The notes beneath the pieces were generated by a model. That model had not been told where the DNA came from. It ran no database searches and worked only from the letters and a program-made list of their open reading frames with translations. Positions 55,216-64,000 of a stretch of DNA of 64,000 nt are shown piece after piece. The DNA is taken from contig NC_085136.1 of assembly GCF_035046485.1 (NCBI RefSeq), positions 297,143,080 through 297,207,079 on the forward strand, given 5' to 3'. Position 1 is the stretch's first letter; each line of letters begins with the position of its first letter. Both the position numbers and the translations under genes were made by a program. Source of the stretch: Aedes albopictus. Taxonomy: Eukaryota; Arthropoda; Insecta; Diptera; Culicidae.

Positions 55216-57292
55216 AAGGAAAGTGATTTGTAAGAATATTTTACGCCACTCAAACAATCATGAAATAAAGACCCTTGGACCTATCTGCATGGTCTACAAT
55301 CTCTCTACAGTTTGTGAAGACGCTAGAAGATCCACGAAACGCCACATCATTTGCCAAAAAAAAAAAAATGTCTGGATAAAAAATAGCTGTGGAAAAGCTG
55401 GGAAAAAATATTAAAACAAATAAACATACCTATTCTTTCCTATATCAGAAATTGTGATCGTTTTTTTTTTAATTACAAAAAAAACACCGTAACAAAATAT
55501 CATGTTTGACAAAACCCATAGAGCTCATAAAAGCATTCCGAAAGCTAAACTTTATGCGAATTTGTATGCGAAAACACTATTTTAGTACATCAATTATTTT
55601 CACGCTAAAACTTCACACCATCACCGGACCCGGAGCGGAAACTTCTCCCGGTAGCGTCGTCGTTGGACAGTGAAATTTTATAGTGACAAATGGTGAAACT
55701 TTTCCGGGCGTACCTAGACCAGCTTGTGCGGTACAAACTGTAATAAATAAATAAAACATTGCATTTCCTCTACCGGAGAAGCAGCAGCAGCAGCGCCAGC
55801 GGTTTGCCATCCTAATTGATGTTGTTTGGCGCGAGATAAGAGGAATCTGTATAAAATGAACTTTTAAGATAAAGTTATTCTATTTAAATATCATCCAAAT
55901 TGGATACACAAATTGTTCAACTATAGACAATCTTAGAAAGTCCGATGTATTTCGAATATAAATATCACATACATTTCTCCGGAATTTGAGGATGTCTTTG
56001 TGAAATTTTTGTAAGGATTCGTGCAGTTACTCTTCCAGGAATAGTTCTCCCAGGATTTTTCCATGAATCATTTCAAGAATTCCGTCAGGAATTTCACCAG
56101 AGTAAATCCAGGAATTACTCTACCAGGACTTTAACCAGAATTTCCCACTGCACATTTAACCTCACTCTCCCGCACTGTACCGCGGAACAAACTATTTTTC
56201 CGAAAACTTTCTCAACCGCCAGACCCGACTAGTATAGAACCAGATTCGCCACCATGGCTGGCCGCCGGATGGCTGCTACAGGATGCCCGCGCCCGCAAGT
56301 GGCCGAGTGTGAAAGTGTTTTTGCCCACCCGAAACGCAGCAGCATAAAACGGACCTAACCAGCGCAGCGACAGCGCCAGCGGAATAGCTAGATGGTGGTG
56401 ACGAAGTAATGGTGGTGTGGCCAGCTCGGGGTTTATTAGATCTACTGAAAAGTTGCCGAAGTGAGCGGGACTCATGAGCCGCGGAGTGGGCACATTAAAG
56501 TGACATAACCAGTTGGATTGCAACCAACCAGGCAGTAGGTATTTTGTTGTGGGTATAAAAACTGTATGTCTATGCGGTTGTTCATGTCATATTCCAAGCT
56601 GGTTGCGATTGTTGGAAGTGGTGACCTGTGGCATGAGTGATGCTGTCTGCATGAGGCACGATCGTATCGACGAGAGTGAGATACGGAAACTTCATTTGTC
56701 ATGGTTTGCAAAATACTGTAATGAGTAAGTGCTAATTGTGATAGCATTGTATGACCATTTCCATTGGGAAGGTTTTTTGTAATCAAGGAAGGGCTAACTC
56801 TCACTATTACTTCCCTTCCGAAATAATCCAACTCATATTGTTTGTCGGGAGTAGGATTCGATCCCAGATCCTCGAGGTGATAGTCACGTTCTTCAACCAT
56901 CACACCAGGTCCGTTCCACGAAATTCCTTAGTTATTTTCAACAAAAATTAAATTAGTTATTTTCCATACTTATAGTAGAAGCACGGTAAAGGCTGGGTAA
57001 CTTGCGTAATTCCGATCACATTGAGATTCATAAGCCTCTGCCCAGCAACTCATATTCCTATCTCCGCACGGCACTTACCGGGCTCTTAGGGAAGATCAGG
57101 GAACCAGCCCTGGTGGGAACTTTGATCGTAGGCTGACAGAGGAGGGGGGTTGGTTTGCTTCTGAAAACATGAATGTCTGTTCTCCAGGAAGAGTTGCTCA
57201 CAACAGCGTCTGATCCCCATGTTAGGGGCAGTTGATCGAAGTCCGAGTGCCAGGGAAGTTTTTTTAGCTCAATTGTGCATTATTTTATTTAC
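55216..57292. other. Unassigned region with one SINE
   Basis: No gene recognised. About 55980-56150 resembles the degenerate AGGAATTCC family. The frames at 56212-56523 and 56472-56903 on the minus strand are open by chance; the second runs across the SINE. Confidence 0.5.
56760..56925 (-). mobile_element. tRNA-derived SINE fragment
   Basis: On the minus strand ACCTGGTGTGATGGTTGAAG (box A-like) is followed about 35 bases later by GGGATCGAATCCTACTCCC (box B), then a short AT-rich body. I could not define a target duplication, so boundaries are approximate. It is distinct from the SINEs at 28923 and 48937. Confidence 0.65.
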
Positions 57293-58550
57293 CGGTCAGA
57301 CTAAGGCCTGAGTGCCTGAGTACGTACGATTCTCCTCCGTTAGACTCGGCCCTTGGCTTTGCTTCTCCAGTTGCGTACTCTACGAAGGGTGCACAGATAG
57401 TCCTCCACTTGATCGATCCTTCTCGCTCGCTACACATCTTGTCGTCTTGTACCGGTCGCATGGCGCGTTGCTCCTCTGCACGTATAGTCCATGATTCGTG
57501 CCCATAGAGGATTACCGGTCTAATCAGCGTTTTGTAGATGGCTAACTGCGTGTGACGGTATACCATGTTCGATTGTAGACTTCTGCGAAGTCCAAAGTAA
57601 GCTTGATTTCCTGCCACCATTGCTCTGCTGGTGTCATTGTCGGCGGCAACCATTGAGCCCAAGTACACAAATTTTTCGCTGGTCTCGATCGATTGTATCA
57701 TATGCCGTTTTGAAATCGATGAACAAGTGATGAGTGGGCACGTTGTATTCGCGGCATTTGTGATACACCTGGCGGATGGCGAACATCTGGTCCGTTGTAG
57801 CGCGTTCACCCATAAATCCAGCCTGATATTACCCCACGAACTCTCTTGCAATCGGTGATAGTCGCCAGCATAAAATTTGAGAGAGTATCTTGTAGGCAGC
57901 GCTCAGTAGTGTGATCGCACGGTAGTTCCCGCAATCCAACTTGTCGCCCTTTTTGTAGATGGGACACACGATACCTTCCATCCATTCCTCCGGTAATACT
58001 TTCTCCTCCCAAATATTGGTGCAGTGCTCTCACCAGTGCTTCTCCACCATATTTTGGAAGCTCGCTTGGTAGTTGATCTGCTCCAGCGTTTTCAACCGGT
58101 CAACCTCCTCCTCAATCTCTTGGAGGTCAGGGGCCGGAAGTCTTTCGTCCTGTGCACATACTCCAAGATCTGTTACCACGCCACCTTCGGTACTTGCAAC
58201 GTCGCCATTGAGGCGCTCATCGTAATGCTGCCGCCACCTGTCGACCACCTCACGCTCGTTCGTGAGAATATTCCCGTGGTTATCTCGGCACATGTCGGCT
58301 TGTGGCACAAAGCCTCGGCGCGAGCGGTTCAGCTTCTCGTAGAACTTTCGTGTGTCCTTAGCGTGGTACAGCTCTTCCATCGCTTCGCGATCTCGTTCTT
58401 CCTGCTGGCACTTCTTCCTCCGGAAGACTGAATTCTGCGTGTTCCGTACCTGTCTGTAACGTGCCTCATTCGCTCTCGTCTGGTTTTGTAATATTCTCGC
58501 CCTGTTGCATTCTTCTCGTTTTTTCAACTGTTCACATTCGCTGTCGTACC
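57293..58550 (-). pseudogene. RTE-like non-LTR retrotransposon pol, internally deleted (-)
   Basis: From the high coordinate: a charged linker (ARILQNQTRANEARYRQVRN; FYEKLNRSRRGFVPQADMC), then frameshifted RT with LPEEWMEGIVCPIYKKGD, NYRAITLLSAAYKILSQIL and HLFIDFKTAYDTID (about 57700-57990). It then jumps to EKFVYLGSMVAADNDTSRA and AIYKTLIRPVILYGHE (about 57500-57680). The jump removes the palm with the second catalytic motif. The C-terminal end follows to 57293. It is the same family as 15848-17428 and 54761-55215. Confidence 0.75.
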
Positions 58551-61290
58551 AGCCATTTCAGTGATTCGGGGTCAGATTTCTGCAAATATTTATCTGAAGA
58601 TTCGTTGAAAAGTACTTGCTGGTATTTCTGCAGAAATTTCACTGAAGAGTTGTACAATTTTTTTTCTGGACATTTCCTCCCAGAAATCTTTTTTAAATTA
58701 TTTTTTATTTGTATATCATTAGACTTCTTCAGAATTTTAGGGATCTCCTCAAGAACTGTATCAAGTGATTACTTCAAAACTCCTTCCATGGATTTTTACA
58801 GAAATTCCCGTGAAAAAGTCTTCAAAATCCTACGGAGATTTCTTGAGAAATGCTTTCAATAATTGTTGCTTCAAGAATTCCTTGAGAAACTCTTTCAAGT
58901 TTCAGAAATCCATCCAATTTTTTCTTAGAACTTTTTGCAGAACTTGCTCAAATAAAGAAACCCTGAAGTCATTTCTAATGAAATATCTGAAGGATTGTCT
59001 AAAGAATCCCTTAAAAAAAGTTCTGGCGAGACCTTTAGAGATTTCAAAAAGCAATTATTGAAAACTTTCTAGAGGGATTCTAAAGCAAAAATTCCTAAAT
59101 GTTTGCAGTTATCTCCGGAGGAATTTCAAATTAAATGCCTGGAAAAATACTTAAAAAAAACTCCTTAAGATACGTTCTAAATTTCTAGAAAAAAAATATG
59201 AGAAACATCAGTAAGAGCTCTGCGAGTTCTTCCAAGGGAAAATTGGGAGTCCGTGAAGGAATTTCTGCAAAAATGTCTGCATACTGCAGATATTTTAGAC
59301 AAAGGTACTGGTGGAACTCTTGAAGAAAACCCTCAATACATTTCTAAAGGTTCTCTGGAGGGTTTTTCGAAAAAAATCCTTGGAAGAATTCTCAGAAGAA
59401 TGACTCAAACTAGTTCTAAAGAAATTAGTTCAACCTTATGTGAAATGTGAGCTGATTGCTCAAGGTTTCCAAATTTTGGCACCCTCATTGAAATGACTTC
59501 TATATGTCGCCCGATGAACATAAAGATGGTTTTCTCTATTCCGGATGATAATTCTCAAATAAAGAATTATCGTAAAAATATGTACAAAGAAAAACTGTGT
59601 TTTTGAGAATTTCAATCTCTTCAAGAAATAGTTGGAAGTGGAATTGCTAGAGATAGTCTAGCAGTTTCGAGGAAAAAATATCTAGAAAAGTAGGAATCCG
59701 TGAGAACATGTCTGTTGGAATACTTGAGGATTTCTACCGAAACATAAAACTTCTGGAAAGATTTTCAAAAAATCATATGTGAAACTTTTAACAGAATTCT
59801 TTTTATGGGTTTCTGGAAAAATTACTTTAGAAGGAATTCCTGCAGGAACTTCCGGAGGAAACGCTAAACAAATTCCTTGAGATTTTCCTGTGGGAATTTC
59901 CAATTTGGTTGCTGGGTTGATTTTCAAAAAACTCGAAGCGTAGGAAACAGTTCGTGTAAGAATAGCACTACGAATGCCTGAAGAAACCTCAGGAAGAATT
60001 GCTGAAACTATTTCAAGAAGACTTTTTTCAAGAATCTGTGGATAAATTGGTAAAGGAGTCTCTAAAAATTGCCGGAAAATCCCCAATGGGGTTTGAGAAG
60101 AAATTTCTGAAAAATCTCTTAAAAGAACATCTAAAGAACTTCTTGATGGAATTTATGAAAGAAATCCCTGCAAGGATTACTAAAGTAACTACTGGAACAA
60201 TTTCTGAAAGAAACTTAGGTAGATCAATGGCAGATTATCATAAAAATCCCTGAAAGAATTTATAATAGCCATCTTTAGAGAAAGATTTTCCAAAGGAATA
60301 GATAAATTACTGATCAAATCTCAAGAGGATTTTCTGAAGGAATGCATTGAGGAATTTCTAAAAGAATCCTTGTAACATCATCTAACAAAAATTTTAAATA
60401 AATAATATAGTGAATTCTTGACAAATATTCTCAATACATCTGAAATCACGTAGAAATTTCTAAAAAAAAGTATTTTCTAAATATCTTTGAAATAAATCTA
60501 AAATAATGTTTTAATTCAAATTCTCTCAAATGAACTCCTGGAAGATATATTCTAAGGAAATCGGAAGAGATTATTGAAAGAATCCCAGGAGAATTTTCAA
60601 AAGGAAAAAAAATCGAAAGGAATCCGTGGAAGATTTTTTAAAACTTCTTGAAAAAAAAAACTTCAGGAGTCACTACTGGAATTTGCAATATAGCCTTGGA
60701 AGAATTTTTTGATGAACCATGAGAGGGATTCCTGAAGAAATTATTGTTGAAATTTATGAGAATATTGTGTGTTTTTAATTTTCTAAAAATTCACTGCCAG
60801 GAACTCCTGTTGGAGACCCATGGAAGTTTTCTTAACTCACCTAAGATTTAGAACTAGGTGCACCACAACGGCGCAGTGTGCGGTCAACGAGCCCGTCTGG
60901 GTCATATTGACCCTAACTTCCTAAAAGAGCTCTGAGAAACATTCGAACGGAATATCTAGAACTTTCAGAGGAAGGATCTCTGGAGGATTTTCAAGAAGCA
61001 TTCATTAATCAATTTTGGGAGAAACATCAAGAAAGTTAACCTACCAGAACTCTTGAAGAACATTCTGGAAGAATTTCTAGAAGAAATTAGGAAGGAATAT
61101 CCGAAGTTATTTTCAGTAGTGTCGCTAGTTTTTTAATTGATTCGTGGAAAAAATCTTCACGAATCCGTGGAGGTTTTTACAAATCCATGAAATAATTTCT
61201 GCAGGAGAAGTTTCTAAAAGAATCTGAAAGAAATAATGATGGAATACTTAGGAAATTTGCTGAAAAAATCTCTATAAGACTTTTTTAAAA
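58551..61290. repeat. 2.7-kb field of degenerate GAATTTCTGAAGAA-type repeats
   Basis: Words such as AGAATTTCT, GGAATTCCT, AAGAATCC and GGAGGATTTTC recur at about 15-30 base spacing throughout. The theme matches 35.9-40.7 kb but is far more diverged. Minor frames are artefacts. A different segment at about 60835-60915 includes GGGTCATATTGACCC, a near-perfect 15-base palindrome. Confidence 0.65.
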
Positions 61291-62025
61291 CAAATCTCTG
61301 TTTTCCGACATTGATTGAATTCTGTTTTAGATAGGGTATATGGATCATTCCTTGGCCTAATTTGCAAACCGCCTTGACAATTTTGTCCATAACTCATGAA
61401 TTAATAGCACTAGAAATAATATGTTGACCCTATTACGCACTCTAGGCAATGCATGTTTCACCAATTGGAAGTAAACTAACGTAAATATTCAAGAATTTAC
61501 TTAACTAAGTTGAAAAGATTCGATGTGATGGTATGCAACGTTGGTCTATGGTACATGAATTGGCGTATTAGTGGATACAACGTTGGCCTATTGCTTTCCA
61601 TGCACTAGAACCACTTATTATCTCATTTTTTCAATATTTCTGCTGAGGTATTATCTCTGTTTGTTCACCAATCATACTTTCAAATTACATTTTCGGAGCC
61701 AAATTTTCAAAAAACTATAAATAAATCACTTAAACTAAAGTTCTTTCTTTTTTAGTAACGAAAACAATGTAACCCGATTATTGTGTTATATTTTTAAAGT
61801 CACCGCACACAAAATCTATCTTTCTGGTTCTTACGCAAGCAATGTTGTTGGCGTCACTTTATCGGTGTTTTTGACGTCACTTTACTGATGGGCCAAGATT
61901 TGGGTACATAGTGAAAAAAATGTCCTCAGAGTTTTGTGAACGTATGTTGACAGAGACGATCGCGTTTTGCACGGGTGTCTGCACCCAGAAATAATCAAGT
62001 TTCGCGCGCGGAAAAAAGGGTTGTT
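61291..62025. other. Unassigned AT-rich region
   Basis: No gene recognised. The plus strand near 61980-62110 reads KFRARKKGLLVLKMNGGFDK in one frame and leads into the palindrome; no domain is recognised. Confidence 0.45.
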
Positions 62026-62352
62026 GGTGCTGAAAATGAACGGCGGATTCGACAAACCTGAGAATATAATATATGAAAAGCTTGTGTGGCTAGACCAGTT
62101 CTGCAAGAAAGTCACGAAAAAACCGCTATTTTTTAGTATTTAAGGTAAATGTCACGGACTACCTTTGAAAAATGCCAAATGATATTCACCGTGAATATCA
62201 TTTGCATTTTTTGAAGGAAGTCCGTGACATTTACCTTAAATATTCGAAAAAGTTCGTTTTTTCCGTGACTTTCTTGCAGAACTGGTCTAGCCGCACAAGT
62301 TTTTCATATATCATATTGTCAGGTTCAGCTTCTAAAATGAGCTGTTGGTGGT
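62026..62352. repeat. ~325-bp palindrome with a one-base centre
   Basis: The arms meet at GATATTCAC-C-GTGAATATC (centre 62190). Both arms carry GGCTAGACCAGTTCTGCAAG, GGTAAATGTCACGGACT and CTTGTGYGGCTAGACC in opposite orientation. Identity is about 85-90% in the central part and lower outward. No target duplication is evident. It may be a foldback MITE or an inverted duplication. Confidence 0.85.
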
Positions 62353-64000
62353 TGAATTAAGATATGACGAAATGAATTTTTCAGCACTGCTTATAATTCA
62401 TAAGACTCCAGAAGTATTGTTTTTATGTGTGTGGCTATAAACACTATGTCGAGCATTTTATACTGTATGCGTTGATCAATAAGTAGTATGTTCGTCTTTA
62501 TATCGTTTATCGTTTATGTTCGCGCAAACATAAAAATTATAACGGATTTCTATAGTATATCGAACATTTGTCGAAGTCATTTATGTGTCGGGAAAATATA
62601 ATTCCAAGTTGGTGAGAATATTACAAATTGAGGGAGGGTAATAGGCACAGTCAGGCCCCTGAATGGGCAATGTGGGTTAGTATGTGGGAATGTTATTGAA
62701 TAAGGTTTGTAAAATTCTCTGAGGCTTTCGAAATCCAACAGGGCGTGTCCCCGGGTTGCGGATAGGGGGAAAAGGGAGATTTTTCGCATTTGTACTGTAA
62801 TCAGCCAATGTGATATTATCTTCTATGGATTTTGTACGACGAAAGTCAGTCTAATCCAAGAACAGCCATTTTAGTAAGTAGGAGAACAGAATTTGTCCCA
62901 ATTGGCTTTCAAGGGCAAAACAAAACATACCTACTGTTAGGAGTGCGAGTGACGTTCGGTCGGTCGCATTTGTAATGTACTGGTAGAATAAACCGTATTT
63001 TTTCAAGTAAAAAGAAACAGTTTTATATCCAAGTGGTGTTTTAACGAATAGACAAAATCGCGATGACTGCAAACATGGTGTTTTCGAGTGTCTGTGGCTC
63101 TAAACAGAGTGAATTAATTACTTTTTCACGAAAATTTGTCGGCTTCCATTGAAGAGGACGCACGACGTTGTTGTGTTCTTTTTTTTTTCAATTTAGCTCG
63201 CGTGTTAGTGATGGTTGTATGTGTGTGCTCTTGCGTTTTCTCTCTCAGCACCGCTACTGCGCAGAAGCAGAACAGTGTGTGCGATGAACGCGGCTGATTT
63301 TCGTATCGTTGCGTGGAAGTTTCGGTTGTATGCGTGTCTGTGCTCCAGATGGTGGGCGACAGTTCTTTGTCGCACGTTATTTATGTCGCAACGCAAACGT
63401 GTGTTGCAGTATACATATCGTCATCATGAAACGCGAAGTGAAGTGAGGTGTGTTGTGTTGCATAATTGCACATTGAGTAGTAACCTTGGCAAAAAATGAA
63501 AGATAAAAAGAAAAAAAAATCGGTACATCCTGTTGTTGTTCTTTATGTTATGTTATTTTGAACAGTACGATGTTTATGTTATGTGATTTGCTTTGATATT
63601 GTGAATGTAAAGTTGAAAAATGTGTGCAGTGAATATGTGGTCAAATGATGACTAGTTATGCACGCGTTAAGGTGCAGCGAGGAGAATCGGAAGAAGCTGA
63701 ACCGGCAGTCCACATCATATTTGGTGAGATTGTTCTGATTATTATTGACGCTACTATGATTCACTAAATACGGGCCAGTTTTGAAGACATTTTCTTTAAA
63801 ACAGGAAGTGTGTTTGTATTATCATTATCCATTTGATAACGGTAGTGCATACATGCGGGGCTTATTGTAAGTGAAAGTGACTTCTGAATGGAGTGTCTCT
63901 CCAACCATTCTGAAATGGGTCACCGGATTTGCAATAGAGCTATCACTGTCTAACTCCCGGACTAAAGCAATTTGCAACGACATCATAACGGTGTTGCAGG
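62353..64000. other. Unassigned region at the window end
   Basis: No gene recognised. The GC-richer segment at about 63195-63500 has a 94-codon plus frame with no supported domain. An unusual string, GCGTGTCCCCGGGTTGCGG, occurs at about 62743-62761 and reads like part of a dispersed element. A gene could begin beyond the window. Confidence 0.45.

Noticed and set aside
1..64000. Endogenous viral elements (flavivirus- or rhabdovirus-like), common in Aedes piRNA clusters
   Set aside because: No frame showed residues I could tie to a viral protein. All recognisable coding remnants are retrotransposons.

Overview
The window is non-coding, transposon-packed mosquito DNA, almost certainly from Aedes (Culicidae). 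Reasons: a Feilai-like tRNA-derived SINE, BEL/Pao, mag-like Ty3/gypsy, LOA (Lian-like), Jockey, L1-like and RTE-like remnants, many foldback MITEs, and the dispersed repeat bounded by GCCTTTCTCGTAC and CACCTAGCGGTG-type ends that I associate with Aedes genomes. I found no convincing host protein-coding gene and no tRNA or rRNA gene. Every long open frame is either a retroelement remnant or an artefact of a tandem repeat. Family names come from recognising motifs by eye, not from a search.

Layout: 1-4.5 kb holds a broken BEL/Pao integrase and an AT-rich foldback. 4.5-7.9 kb is copy A of a large repeat built from ~152-bp modules; copies B (40.8-44.7 kb) and C (49.9-53.2 kb, inverted) follow. 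7.9-10.2 kb is unassigned. 10.2-18.9 kb is a nest of non-LTR retrotransposon remnants broken up by an L1-like 3' end and several MITEs. 20.37-23.90 kb is one 8-bp satellite, CTTGTCGT then CTTGTCTT. 24.8-25.3 and 26.3-26.5 kb are MITEs. 26.6-35.56 kb is one minus-strand mag-like Ty3/gypsy element (gag, protease, RT fragment, RNase H, integrase). It is interrupted by five insertions, one of them an LOA-clade LINE flanked by a 383-bp direct duplication.

35.9-40.7 kb is an EcoRI-site-rich minisatellite (~24-bp unit encoding GIPP) with degenerate flanks and a 388-bp near-perfect foldback inside it. Degenerate relatives of the minisatellite recur at 47.4-48.1 and 58.6-61.3 kb. 45.97-46.12 kb is a 9-bp minisatellite. 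48.9-49.2 and 56.8-56.9 kb are tRNA-derived SINEs. Two RTE-like remnants face each other at 54.8 kb (+) and 57.3-58.5 kb (-). 62.03-62.35 kb is a ~325-bp palindrome. The last 1.6 kb shows nothing I can assign.

Nothing here acts as a pathway. The value of the window is a readable record of nested insertions. Several insertions can be dated relative to each other and their target duplications checked against paralogous empty sites or interrupted reading frames inside the window.
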